NCBI GenBank assembly: GCA_938015595.1 | Contig: CALLPI010000018.1 | Coordinates: 18,424 to 82,423 of the forward strand | Length of the DNA stretch: 64,000 bases | Source of the DNA: an uncultured Saprospiraceae bacterium | GTDB taxonomy: Bacteria > Bacteroidota > Bacteroidia > Chitinophagales > Saprospiraceae | Reading direction: 5' to 3' | Part shown: positions 16,979-26,468 of the stretch, piece after piece | Numbering within the stretch: the first letter of the stretch is position 1 | Layout of the letters: every line of letters starts with the position of its first letter | Made by a program: the position numbers and the translations under genes | The notes under the pieces: model-generated | The model's database searches: none | The model's input: the letters and a program-made list of their open reading frames with translations, nothing else | What the model was told of the DNA's origin: nothing

Positions 16979-19954
16979 ATGAAATCACTCCAATCACTCC
17001 TCTGGGCAGCATGCCTGCTGATAAGCACATGGGCCGCTGCTCAGGTCACTGTCACTGGTAAGGTGAACGATGAAAAAGGCGAGGCCATCATCGGCGCTAA
17101 TGTGATGATCAAGAACTCCACTACAGGTACAATAACTGATATTGATGGCAGTTTCGAGATCAAAGTGCCAGATGCTTTTGTCACGCTGATAGTATCGTAC
17201 ATTGGCTACACTACGCAGGAAATTCCGCTACGAAACCAAACACGCCTGGAGGTAGTGTTGCGGGAGCAAGCCACGCTTATCAACGAAGTGGTGGTAGTGG
17301 GCTACGGCACTACGCGCAAGAGTGACCTGACTGGCTCAGTGACCAGCGTTAAGTCGGAAGAAATTCAGAAGATTGCAGCGGCCAACCCCATGCAGGCCTT
17401 GCAAGGTAAAGTAGCCGGTGTACAGGTGAGTACGGCGTCGGGGCGCCCTGGCGAGGGGCCGGTAGTACGCATACGCGGCACGGGTACGCTCAATGGTGCT
17501 GCGCCGATCTATGTAGTAGATGGATTGATTCTCAATAACATAGACTTTCTGAATACCGCCGACATCGAAAGTATGGAGGTGCTCAAGGATGCTTCTGCGG
17601 CAGCTATTTACGGTACGCGCGGCGCCAATGGAGTCATTCTCATCACTACGCGCAAGGGTGCGCGCAGCGCCAAGTCCAGGGTATCGTTCAGTTCTTATGT
17701 GGGGCAGCAGCAAGTAGAGCGCCGGCTGGACATGGCCAACGCCGCCGAGTATGCTCAGTTGGTCAATGAATTGTCGGGGCGCGCAGTGTACCCCAACCCC
17801 GATGCGCTGGGACAAGGCACTGACTGGCAGGACGTCATCTACCAAAACGGACTGATACATAACTACAACCTCAACATAAGCGGTGGCTCTGACAACATGC
17901 TGTTCAGCATCAGCGCTGATGTATTCCGCCAGGAAGGCATTATCCGCTCATCGTACTTCAACCGCTATACGCTGCGCATTAACAACGAGTACAACTTCTT
18001 TCGGTGGATGAAATTCGGGCACAATGCAGCCTTCGTGATGTCGGACAATAACCGCGAGCCGGGCGGCATTGTATTCAACGCCATTGCCGCCGACCCCACC
18101 GCCCCCGTGCGCGACACTACTGGCAACTACGGCAACACCTCGCGCAACTCCAACGTGAGCAACCCCGCCGCCCAATTGGAGTATAACAGCTACAATCGGG
18201 GCTACGGCCAGCAATTCACTGGCAACTTCTACAGCGACATCTTTCTGGTCAAAAACCTGACTGTGCGCAGCAGTTTTGGTTACAACCTGGTGAACAACCG
18301 CAACAGGAGCTACGAGCCGCAGTTTTTTGTGAACGATAAGCAGCAGAATCCCGAAAGCCGCATCTTCGCTGGATTTTACAGAGGCGTGGACTGGCAGTGG
18401 GAGAACACCGCCAACTACCGCAAGGAGTGGAAAAACCACCGCATAGATCTACTGGCCGGCTACACTGTACAGGCCATCACCGGCGAGGGCATTGGCGGTG
18501 GGCGCGCCCGGCTTATTGGTAATACACCGGAGTTTTTCTACCTGAACGCCGGCGATGAGCAAACGGCTACCAACTACCACTTTGGCAATACGCCTGAGCG
18601 CTATCTCTCCACGCTGTTTCGCGTCAATTACGCCTTATTCGACAAGTATCTGCTGACGGCCTCGTGGCGGCGCGACGGTTCGTCTAAGTTTGGTGCAAAG
18701 CGGCGATTTGGCAGTTTTCCCTCGGTGGCAGTAGCTTGGCGCGTCATTGATGAGCCATTCATGCAAAACCAAAAACTGCTGACCAACCTCAAGCTACGCG
18801 CCAGTTGGGGGCAGTTGGGCAACGACAAGATCCCAGCCAGCGCCGCCATTCCCACTGTCACCAATAGCCTTAGTGCCGTATTTGGCCCCGATGAACAATT
18901 GCTCTTTGGCGCTACGGTTATCACCTTGGCCAATCCCTTCCTGCAGTGGGAACTGAGCACCAGTACCAACCTGGGTGTGGAAGTAGGCGCCGTGGACAAC
19001 CGCCTGACCCTGGAGATGGATTACTACCGCCGCCTAACCGATAAAATCCTGGTGGCTGTGCCCATACCCGACTACGTAGGCTCGGCAGGCGACCCCTTTG
19101 TGAATGCCGCCAGCGTGCTCAACAGCGGCCTGGAAGCCGTGCTCAACTGGCGTGGGCGCATAGGCAAGCTCAACTACCGTGCTGGCCTCAATGGCTCCAC
19201 AGTACAAAATGAGGTGAAATCGCTGGGGGCCGGCAACCAGTTTCTGCGCGGTGCTTTTATTAACGGAGAAGTGGCTACCCTCACCGAAGTAGGTGGCCCC
19301 ATTGGCGCTTTCTATGGCTATCGCGTGGCGGGCGTGTACCAAAGTGCAGAGGACATTGCACAGTATCCCAACCAGGGCCTGGTGCGACCTGGCGACCTGC
19401 GCTTTGAAGACGTCAATGGCGATGGTATCATCAGCCCTGATGACCGCACCTATTTGGGCAGCCCCATTCCTAACCTGATTTTCGGTTTCAATGTGGGTTT
19501 TGACATCGCCGGCTTTGATTTTTCGGCAGATTTCAACGGGGTGCGCGGCAACAATATACTTAACGCCAAGCGCATGTTTCGAGGCTTCGGCATACCCAAC
19601 TTTGAGGCTGACTTCCTCGACAGATGGACAGGACCAGGCACAAACGACCGCCGGCCTCGTACCACCAACGGTGGCTATCCTAACTACAGCGTGTCGGACT
19701 TCTTCCTCGAAGATGGCTCCTTTATGCGCCTGCGCAGTTTTCAGGTGGGATACAGCTTCCCCAAAAGCCTGCTGGCCAAGGCCAAACTATCAAACCTACG
19801 CCTTTACCTAAGCGGCAACAACGTACTGTTGTGGACAAAATATTCGGGCTACAGTCCCGAAATAGGCAGTGAAAATGTGCTGCAAGTCGGTATTGATGGA
19901 GGGATTTATCCCACAGCCAGAACCTTTTTGGTGGGCCTCAATGCCGGATTTTAA
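16979..19954 (+). CDS. SusC/RagA-family TonB-linked outer-membrane transporter
   Basis: 991-aa SusC-type importer. The signal peptide ends at AAA-Q (residue about 21). Next come a carboxypeptidase-like domain (VTGKVNDEKGEAIIGANV, about 25-105), the SusC signature region INEVVVVGYGTTRKSDLTGSV (given here in part), the plug (about 110-235: ALQGKVAGVQVSTASGRPG, VRIRGTGTLNG, ILKDASAAAIYGTRGANGV-like segment) and a barrel ending in a terminal aromatic residue. It would import oligosaccharides released by the surface glucanases, with SusD as the lid. SusD starts 25 bp downstream. The 76-bp gap upstream from GH3 shows no terminator, so the gene probably belongs to the same operon. Confidence 0.95.
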   Translation: MKSLQSLLWAACLLISTWAAAQVTVTGKVNDEKGEAIIGANVMIKNSTTGTITDIDGSFEIKVPDAFVTLIVSYIGYTTQEIPLRNQTRLEVVLREQATLINEVVVVGYGTTRKSDLTGSVTSVKSEEIQKIAAANPMQALQGKVAGVQVSTASGRPGEGPVVRIRGTGTLNGAAPIYVVDGLILNNIDFLNTADIESMEVLKDASAAAIYGTRGANGVILITTRKGARSAKSRVSFSSYVGQQQVERRLDMANAAEYAQLVNELSGRAVYPNPDALGQGTDWQDVIYQNGLIHNYNLNISGGSDNMLFSISADVFRQEGIIRSSYFNRYTLRINNEYNFFRWMKFGHNAAFVMSDNNREPGGIVFNAIAADPTAPVRDTTGNYGNTSRNSNVSNPAAQLEYNSYNRGYGQQFTGNFYSDIFLVKNLTVRSSFGYNLVNNRNRSYEPQFFVNDKQQNPESRIFAGFYRGVDWQWENTANYRKEWKNHRIDLLAGYTVQAITGEGIGGGRARLIGNTPEFFYLNAGDEQTATNYHFGNTPERYLSTLFRVNYALFDKYLLTASWRRDGSSKFGAKRRFGSFPSVAVAWRVIDEPFMQNQKLLTNLKLRASWGQLGNDKIPASAAIPTVTNSLSAVFGPDEQLLFGATVITLANPFLQWELSTSTNLGVEVGAVDNRLTLEMDYYRRLTDKILVAVPIPDYVGSAGDPFVNAASVLNSGLEAVLNWRGRIGKLNYRAGLNGSTVQNEVKSLGAGNQFLRGAFINGEVATLTEVGGPIGAFYGYRVAGVYQSAEDIAQYPNQGLVRPGDLRFEDVNGDGIISPDDRTYLGSPIPNLIFGFNVGFDIAGFDFSADFNGVRGNNILNAKRMFRGFGIPNFEADFLDRWTGPGTNDRRPRTTNGGYPNYSVSDFFLEDGSFMRLRSFQVGYSFPKSLLAKAKLSNLRLYLSGNNVLLWTKYSGYSPEIGSENVLQVGIDGGIYPTARTFLVGLNAGF

Positions 19955-19979
19955 TTTGCCAAAATAAAATCTATTCGCG

Positions 19980-21458
19980 ATGAAAAAGTATATCATTCGG
20001 TTTCTTGCCACCTTGGCAATGGGTATGGGGGCCACGGCCTGCAACCAAGACTTCCTGGACGTAAAACCACAGGGGCAAATCAATGCCGAAAACTACTTCC
20101 AAACCACCGACCACGCTATATGGGCTACCAATGCTGTGTATAATCAATTGCGCACCTGGGATGTGATTGCTTTCCCGTTTTTGGCCATGACCGACATTGT
20201 TTCCGACGACGCCACCAAGGGCAGTTTCCCGGCAGATGCACAGCGCTTGAGCACTTTTGACGACTTCACCTACGGCCCATCTTTCCCAGAGGAAATTCGC
20301 CTGGCTTGGCGGGGCTACTATCGGGGGGTGTTCCGCGCCAATACAGCTATTGAAGGCATTGCCAAGGTGCAAATGGATGAGCAACTCAAAAATCGGCTCA
20401 TCGGCGAGTGCAAGTTCTTGCGGGCGCACTACTACTTCTACCTCGTGCGCTGGTTTGGCGATATTCCGCTCATTACCAAGCCCTTGTTGGAAAGCGAGTA
20501 CTACAATCAACCACGTGCACCTAAGGCGGAGGTCTATAATCTCATCATTCAAGACCTCAAAGATGCGATCGAAGCGCTACCCGAGAAAAGCCAGTATCCG
20601 GCTGCCGACCTCGGGCGGGCAACCAAAGGCGCTGCACGCGGTGTGCTGGCCAAGGTGTACCTAACCATCGGCGACTTTGTGAATGCCGAACGCTATGCGC
20701 TGGAAGTCATCAACTCCGGGCAGTACGCGCTGTTACCCAATTATGCCCGCATCTTCTTACCCGAAGGCGAAAACTCCAGCGAATCAGTATTTGAAATCCA
20801 GGCTACGGCACTTGAAGAATCTTATGCTGGTGCTACTGCCTGGAACATGATACAAGGTGTGCGCGGTACGCCCAATCTGGGTTGGGGCTTCAACTTGCCC
20901 AGTGACGACCTCGTTGCCGCCTATGAACCGGGCGACCCCCGCCGCGATGCCACCATCTTGTACGTGGGAGAGGTACTACCTGACGGCTCTGGTGTAGTGC
21001 AGGACAATCCCGAAATGCTCAATGAGCGCTATAACCAAAAAGCCTGGACGCCCAGCCACCCTGGTTTACAAGACAATGGCCCCAGCAACATTCGCATACT
21101 GCGCTATGCCGACGTACTGCTCATGGCCGCTGAAGCACTCAATGAAAACGACAAGCTGCAGCAAGCGCTCACTTATATCAACCAAGTACGCGCGCGCGCA
21201 CGCGGCAATCGGCCACCCAGCGTGCTACCTGCGCTTACTTTCAGCAGCAAAGAGCAACTGCGCCAAGCCATCTGGCGCGAGCGCCGCGTAGAACTGGCCA
21301 TGGAACAGCACCGCTGGTTTGATCTTGTGCGCACTGGACAAGCAGCTACCAAGCTGGCGCCCCTGGGCTTCAAGGCCAACAAGAACGAGTTGTTTCCGAT
21401 ACCCCAGTCGGAGATTGATTTGACCAACGGTATTATTAAGCAAAACCCAGGATATTGA
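19980..21458 (+). CDS. SusD/RagB-family nutrient-uptake lipoprotein
   Basis: 492-aa surface lipoprotein forming the ligand-binding lid of the upstream SusC. The signal peptide ends in GATAC (lipobox, Cys near residue 21), directly followed by the family hallmark QDFLDVKPQGQINAENYFQ. The helical TPR-like core includes ANTAIEGI, GECKFLRAHYYFYLVRWFGDIPLIT and AARGVLAKVYLTIGD; the C-terminal half has the typical RYADVLLMAAEALNE, YINQVRARA and RRVELAMEQHRWFDLVRTG. The spacing to susC (25 bp) and gene order are canonical. The ligand is inferred from the neighbouring GH144/GH3 enzymes to be beta-1,2-linked gluco-oligosaccharide. Confidence 0.95.
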   Translation: MKKYIIRFLATLAMGMGATACNQDFLDVKPQGQINAENYFQTTDHAIWATNAVYNQLRTWDVIAFPFLAMTDIVSDDATKGSFPADAQRLSTFDDFTYGPSFPEEIRLAWRGYYRGVFRANTAIEGIAKVQMDEQLKNRLIGECKFLRAHYYFYLVRWFGDIPLITKPLLESEYYNQPRAPKAEVYNLIIQDLKDAIEALPEKSQYPAADLGRATKGAARGVLAKVYLTIGDFVNAERYALEVINSGQYALLPNYARIFLPEGENSSESVFEIQATALEESYAGATAWNMIQGVRGTPNLGWGFNLPSDDLVAAYEPGDPRRDATILYVGEVLPDGSGVVQDNPEMLNERYNQKAWTPSHPGLQDNGPSNIRILRYADVLLMAAEALNENDKLQQALTYINQVRARARGNRPPSVLPALTFSSKEQLRQAIWRERRVELAMEQHRWFDLVRTGQAATKLAPLGFKANKNELFPIPQSEIDLTNGIIKQNPGY

Positions 21459-21585
21459 GGAGAAGGGGCAAATGAGTTAACAGGGTAATCTTCAAACGAA
21501 GTAATGAGCTTAAAGAGAGAGGAACAAGCATGTTGGAAAGATGGGGGCCGCCCTATGCCCTTCAGAAAATAAAAAATACGTTCCT

Positions 21586-24567
21586 ATGTTACAAATTGGG
21601 ATTTTCCTTGCTTTGATGCTGGGCTTCAATAACCTTTGGGCGCAAGTGCGCCATGACACCGTGCTGATTGATTTTGGCAGCAATATTTCCTCGTTTCCGT
21701 GGAATAATGTTACAGACCCTACAGCGGGTTTTATTGCCGATATGATCAACACAGATGGGCAGCAATCAGGCATTTACATGCTGGTGTATGATGCCTTTAA
21801 CAACATCAATACCGCAGGAACGATGGCGCCAGACCCTGCGCTGGGCATGCCGGGTACAGCTACTAGCGATAGTTTTTTTGGCAATACCATCACTTTTGGT
21901 GGACAGGTGCAAACCACCGGTGGCGTGGAATTGGCCAACTTACAGTTGGGCAAAACCTACGAGATTACCATTTTTGCCTCGCGCATGTCAGTGGCCGACA
22001 ACAGGGAGACGCGCTACTTAATAGAGGGCGCAGTCATGGACTCGCTATTCCTGGATGCCTCCAACAATACTGATCGCGTCGTTAGCATTAGCATGTTACC
22101 TGACGTTAATGGCGTCATTCGCATAACAGCCTCTCCCGGGCCTAACAACAATAACTCCACCGGCTTTTACTACCTAGGCGCCATTAGGTTGGTGTATGAA
22201 GAGAACGAGCCTCCAGCGGGAGGGCAGTTGGATACCTTGCTCATTGATTTTGGAACAGTGTTCTCGCCTTCGCCGTGGAACAACGTAACCGACCCCACAG
22301 CAGGCCTCGTCAATAACCTGGTCAATACTGCTGGGCATCCCTCCGGACGAGGCATTGCTGTGTTTGATGCTTTTACAGGGGTGAATACACAAGGTACAAC
22401 CTCACCGGCACCAGCGCTGGGCTTTCCAGGCTCGGCTACCAGTGACAGTTTCTATGGCAATACCGGCTCTTTTGCTGGCCAGGTGCAGCCTACCGGCGGT
22501 GTAGAACTTTTCCGCCTGGACCCTGCCAAAGCCTACGACATAGCCATTTTTGCCTCTCGCCTGGGCACCGACGTGCGCGAAACCAGGTACGTGCTGCAGG
22601 GGCTTACCACCGATACGCTACTGCTCAATGCGTCTTCCAACACGGACATGACAGCCCGCACAGTGCTTCGACCTGCCGCCGACAGCACCATACGCATTAC
22701 GGCATCGCCGGGGCCCAACAACAACAGCCCGCTCGGATTTTTTCACCTCGGCGCCATGCAGGTATTGTATGAAAAGGAAGCCCCCCCTGTAGTTTCTTTG
22801 ACTGATACCTTGCTCATAGACTTTGGCAGCAACCTCTCGCCGCTGCCCTGGAACAATGTAACCGACCCCACCACCGACCGCATTGACGACCTGCTGACCT
22901 CTACCGGGCTAGCTTCCGGCAAATCAGTGGCAGTCTATGATGCCTTCAACAACATCAATACTGCCGGCACCCTCAGCCCTGAACCAGCCATTGGCTTCCC
23001 GCCTACGGCCACCGGCGATAGCTTTTTTGGCAATACAGCGACTTTTGGCGGCCAGGTGCAGCCCACCGGCGGCGTAGAATTTGGCGGCCTTGACCCAGCC
23101 AAGCCGCACACATTCATCATTTTCGCCTCGCGTATGGCCTCCAACGACAACCGCGAGGCGCGCTACATCCTCCAGGGGCTCTCGCAAGAAACCGCACTGC
23201 TGGATGCTGCCAATAACATCAATCGCGTAGCCACTGCAACCCTCTACCCGGCCAGCAATGGAACCATCCGCCTAGAGGCTGCTCCTGGACCAAACAACAA
23301 CAATACCTTCGGCTTTTACTACTTAGGTGCGCTGAAACTCCTGTACGAGCGCAGCGCTGTAAGCCCACCAGAGTTGGCGCTGGTATCACCCAATGGCGGC
23401 GAGTACTGGCAGGTGGGCAAAACGCCGTCTATCGTCTGGCAGAGCAGAAACGTAGGTAGTCTGGTGCTGGAATACTCCACCAACAACGGCGCTACCTGGA
23501 CGACCATAGACACTGTGCAGGCGTTCCGCCGCGAATACCCCTGGACAGTACCCAATGCGCCTTCCAGTGAGAGCCTGGTGCGGCTACGCACGCCCCAACT
23601 CAGCGTGCAAAGTGCCCGCTCCTTTGAAATTGCCGCCGATACTACTACATGCCACATTGTGGTGCTAGGCTCCTCTACAGCAGAGGGTGCCGGTGCTTCA
23701 CCTTCTGACAGTGCTTGGGTAAACCGCTATCGCAAAGCCATCTTTCAAAAGGACACACGCTACGCTGTGACCAACCTGGCCCGCGGCGGCTACACTACCT
23801 ACCACATACTGCCTACGGGTTCGCCCATTCCGCCCAACGTCAGCATCAGCATTGACCCGCAACGCAACATCACCCGCGCGCTGTCGCTACAGCCTTACGC
23901 CGTAATTATAAATATGCCCTCCAATGATGCAGCCAACTTCTTTCCTCTGGCCGACCAATTGGCCAACATGGCCCTCATTAAAACTACCACCAATGCCGCT
24001 AATGCCGAAATGTGGGTAACCACCAGCCAGCCCCGAAACTTTGGCAACCCAGCACAGATACTGCTCTTGACGCAGCTCCGCGATTCCATTCTGAGCATAT
24101 ACGGCGACAAGGCCATTGACTTCTGGACGGGTATTGCTGCGCCCAATGGCTTCATACAGAGTGCTTTTGACTCGGGCGATGGTATTCACCTCAACAATAC
24201 CGGGCATCGCCTGCTGTTTGAGCGCGTGCTGGCTAAGGGCATTGATACCTTGGGCTGCGATGACGTCAACACAGTTGTGCAGGAGGCGATCAAGCCCGGG
24301 CAATTGTTGGTCAGGGCATTCCCCAACCCGTTCCAGCGCCATTTCACGCTTGAGTTTGAAGCCACATCGGCTGGGCAAGTAGAACTGCAACTTCTGGATG
24401 TACTGGGGCGCAGGATAGTCTGCCTTCACGCGCCAATAGTTGGCGGCGGCCTTCATCAATGGTCGGTAGAACTACCCGAAACAACACCTGCCGTACTGAT
24501 TGGCATAGTGCGCCTGCAAACAGAAAAAGGCTGGACACAAGGGAGCATAAGGCTGATAAGAGGGTAA
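21586..24567 (+). CDS. T9SS protein: three malectin-like repeats + SGNH hydrolase
   Basis: 994 aa from the ATG at 21586, which gives a clean signal peptide (MLQIGIFLALMLGFNNLWA-Q). Three tandem about 190-aa beta-sandwich repeats start near residues 24, 216 and 407. Each has LIDFGs-PWNNVTDP, DAFnnINTaGT, GQVQPTGGVE, IFASRM and SPGPNNN-GFYYLGA and resembles malectin-like carbohydrate-binding folds. Next is a KRE9/KNH-type domain (about 596-680: SPNGGEYWQVG, WTVPN). The SGNH hydrolase (about 689-895) has all four blocks: GSSTAEGAG (Ser), NLARGGYTT (Gly), NMPSNDA (Asn) and DGIHLNNTGH (Asp-x-x-His). The end (about 904-994) is a T9SS sorting domain. SGNH enzymes near glycan loci are usually carbohydrate esterases, so removal of acyl groups from the glucan is plausible but unproven. 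Confidence 0.85.
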   Translation: MLQIGIFLALMLGFNNLWAQVRHDTVLIDFGSNISSFPWNNVTDPTAGFIADMINTDGQQSGIYMLVYDAFNNINTAGTMAPDPALGMPGTATSDSFFGNTITFGGQVQTTGGVELANLQLGKTYEITIFASRMSVADNRETRYLIEGAVMDSLFLDASNNTDRVVSISMLPDVNGVIRITASPGPNNNNSTGFYYLGAIRLVYEENEPPAGGQLDTLLIDFGTVFSPSPWNNVTDPTAGLVNNLVNTAGHPSGRGIAVFDAFTGVNTQGTTSPAPALGFPGSATSDSFYGNTGSFAGQVQPTGGVELFRLDPAKAYDIAIFASRLGTDVRETRYVLQGLTTDTLLLNASSNTDMTARTVLRPAADSTIRITASPGPNNNSPLGFFHLGAMQVLYEKEAPPVVSLTDTLLIDFGSNLSPLPWNNVTDPTTDRIDDLLTSTGLASGKSVAVYDAFNNINTAGTLSPEPAIGFPPTATGDSFFGNTATFGGQVQPTGGVEFGGLDPAKPHTFIIFASRMASNDNREARYILQGLSQETALLDAANNINRVATATLYPASNGTIRLEAAPGPNNNNTFGFYYLGALKLLYERSAVSPPELALVSPNGGEYWQVGKTPSIVWQSRNVGSLVLEYSTNNGATWTTIDTVQAFRREYPWTVPNAPSSESLVRLRTPQLSVQSARSFEIAADTTTCHIVVLGSSTAEGAGASPSDSAWVNRYRKAIFQKDTRYAVTNLARGGYTTYHILPTGSPIPPNVSISIDPQRNITRALSLQPYAVIINMPSNDAANFFPLADQLANMALIKTTTNAANAEMWVTTSQPRNFGNPAQILLLTQLRDSILSIYGDKAIDFWTGIAAPNGFIQSAFDSGDGIHLNNTGHRLLFERVLAKGIDTLGCDDVNTVVQEAIKPGQLLVRAFPNPFQRHFTLEFEATSAGQVELQLLDVLGRRIVCLHAPIVGGGLHQWSVELPETTPAVLIGIVRLQTEKGWTQGSIRLIRG

Positions 24568-24920
24568 GAAGACTCAGGGCTGCCTCCTGCTGGCGAGTAG
24601 TCGTTGAGCGGAGGAAGTCCTCTCCATGGTTGCAGCCCTGTAGTTTTGTAAAGGGCCATGCTGGTGCGAGTTTTCCGCCTCGTATCGGCCATTCAGCAAA
24701 GCCCTTACTGCTACTCTGGTGTATTTTACTCTCTAGGTTTATACTATCCTGATGGCAGCAGAAATCCCGGTATTTGTATCGCACAAGTCGGCATTTGTCA
24801 CTTTTCATGGTTTTTAACCATTCAGCAGCACACACTTTATCGTTATTAGATATAGAACGTACGCCTGATCCGATGGTCTCGTGTGCGCTGTAAAAGTATC
24901 CACTCTCAAAAAACTTGCTT
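24568..24920. other. Intergenic region closing the glucan locus, with a structured stem
   Basis: 353 bp without a supported gene. At 24575-24640, CAGGGCTGC pairs with GCAGCCCTG around a 48-base interior that itself contains GAGGA/TCCTC (24611-24622), followed by TAGTTTTG. This could be the 3' end structure of the polysaccharide locus. A GGAGGAAGTCC stretch recalls part of RNase P RNA, but the rest of that RNA is missing. Confidence 0.4.
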
Positions 24921-26324
24921 ATGAAGACCATTACTCACACAATAACCTGGCACCCCTGGCGATGGATGCCAATCTTCTTCACGCTCTGCCTGACAGGAGC
25001 GCTGACCGCACAGCGTTCTAATGACACTATTGGCTTGCTGCTGGACTTCCCGCTTTTGGATATACCCTATCAAAGCTACGCCTCGAGCACTACCGGTGGC
25101 TTTCTTTCGGGGTATGCCAATCCGAGTATGCGGCAGAGCTTGGGCATGACGACCAATTTTTATAGCGCAGCTCACTTTGGCGCCAAGCAAGCCTTCAGAA
25201 AGATAGACAACAAGTTCTTGCGTGGCTTAGCAGTTTATGGAGCAGCCACTGTGTTTGACCTGTTTACCATAACAGCGCCACTTGGCAATGCTTGGCTGCA
25301 CGAAGAATACCACCGTGCTGTACTTACGCGTCGTGAAGTAAGCAGCGTCAACGAGGTCAACCGCTTTCCCATGGGGGGTAGCGTCTTTAAAGTATATCGC
25401 ATCACAGACGCCGACCTACAGCGCATGCACGACAACCACCAAAACGACTGGCGACGCCTACAAGTGGCTGGCAAAGAAAGTGAACTACACTTGCTACAAA
25501 CCCTCCAGCGCAACGATTTCTTTTACAATCAGAAATTACCTCACATTCCCTTGTACTGGCTGGTCACTTTTTCTACAGGGGGGTACGTGCGCAGCAGTGT
25601 CAAGGATGACTTCAATACCCGGGTAGATGAGATGAATGAAAAAGATGGGACGGATATTTCCCTTCGGGATTTCACTGGCCCGGACTACACCGCTTGGGTA
25701 TATTCGCTGTTCAGGCCGCAGGTTCGCTATTCGGCACGGGGCGTACACCCTTCTGGGGTAGGCATCAATCGCTACATCAAGCCCGCCGACCTGACTCAAG
25801 AGGAGCTGGATTTCCTCAAAAAACAGGGCCGCCTGCAGTGGCTGAATCTCATCTCCCCCACCCTCTTCGGTTTTTCCAAGATCCGCCTCAAATCTGCCGC
25901 TGAAGGCAATCACTACGGCAACTTTGCTGTACGCAGTGTCATCACGCCCTACGGCAACGACATCATGCTGGACGTATGGTATCAATCGCCGCGGTACAAT
26001 CTGTTTTTTGTGCTCCACAATTATTTCAACCAATCAGAAAATTTTGTTGCCGGTATTGAGGCGGGTATGGTAGATCAGCCCATATTACGTGGCAAACTGG
26101 CCGTCAGCCCTCGCCTGATGATGTGGCGCCAGCCAGAGGGGCTGTCTTTTAGCACCAGCGAAGGTAAGTTGGGCGGATTGCTGGGGCTGGGTATGCGCGC
26201 CAATCTCGGCTTGTTCAGCCCCTATTTGGAGGTAGAGGGCAAGACGGAAGGCTGGGTCATGGGCAATGTATTTCTGGAAGAAAACCTCAGCGTCAGGGGC
26301 GGCGTGAGGTTAGCAATTCGGTGA
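24921..26324 (+). CDS. Unrecognised exported protein with HEXXH motif
   Basis: 467 aa, family not recognised. I chose the ATG at 24921; an in-frame TTG lies two codons upstream. The N-terminus is a signal peptide (IFFTLCLTGALTA-Q near residue 32). A hydrophobic stretch (FLRGLAVYGAATVFDLFTIT, about residues 95-115) comes just before W-L-HEEYH-R, where His127, Glu128 and His131 form a zinc-protease-like HEXXH. The second half, with alternating aromatic strands (YNLFFVLHNYFNQ, LMMWRQPEGLSFSTSEG, FSPYLEVEGK) and a final R, looks like outer-membrane beta-barrel sequence. It could be an outer-membrane protein with a metal site, or the motif could be chance. It follows the glucan locus on the same strand, but after a 353-bp gap. 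Confidence 0.65.
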   Translation: MKTITHTITWHPWRWMPIFFTLCLTGALTAQRSNDTIGLLLDFPLLDIPYQSYASSTTGGFLSGYANPSMRQSLGMTTNFYSAAHFGAKQAFRKIDNKFLRGLAVYGAATVFDLFTITAPLGNAWLHEEYHRAVLTRREVSSVNEVNRFPMGGSVFKVYRITDADLQRMHDNHQNDWRRLQVAGKESELHLLQTLQRNDFFYNQKLPHIPLYWLVTFSTGGYVRSSVKDDFNTRVDEMNEKDGTDISLRDFTGPDYTAWVYSLFRPQVRYSARGVHPSGVGINRYIKPADLTQEELDFLKKQGRLQWLNLISPTLFGFSKIRLKSAAEGNHYGNFAVRSVITPYGNDIMLDVWYQSPRYNLFFVLHNYFNQSENFVAGIEAGMVDQPILRGKLAVSPRLMMWRQPEGLSFSTSEGKLGGLLGLGMRANLGLFSPYLEVEGKTEGWVMGNVFLEENLSVRGGVRLAIR

Positions 26325-26344
26325 ATTATACTGAGCAACACAAC

Positions 26345-26390
26345 GCCAAGTTTTGTGCATAATTTGCAGATGTTGTGCACAAAACTTGGC
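26345..26390. repeat. Palindromic intergenic repeat, copy A
   Basis: GCCAAGTTTTGTGCA and TGCACAAAACTTGGC form a perfect 15-bp stem around a 16-base loop. Flanks TATACT and AGTATA extend the symmetry outward. Nearly the same element occurs at 31976 (copy B) and 36949 (copy C). This copy lies between the HEXXH protein and the EamA gene. Confidence 0.85.
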
Positions 26391-26468
26391 GAGTCGAAGT
26401 ATAGAGTTTCCTGTCTGAGGTTTTCCGCCGGATTCTGCACCTTTGCAGCGTCGAACCAACATCTGTTC

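Noticed and set aside
24600..24640. Fragment resembling RNase P RNA (GGAGGAAGTCC)
   Set aside because: Only this short piece matches; the other conserved helices of RNase P RNA are missing.
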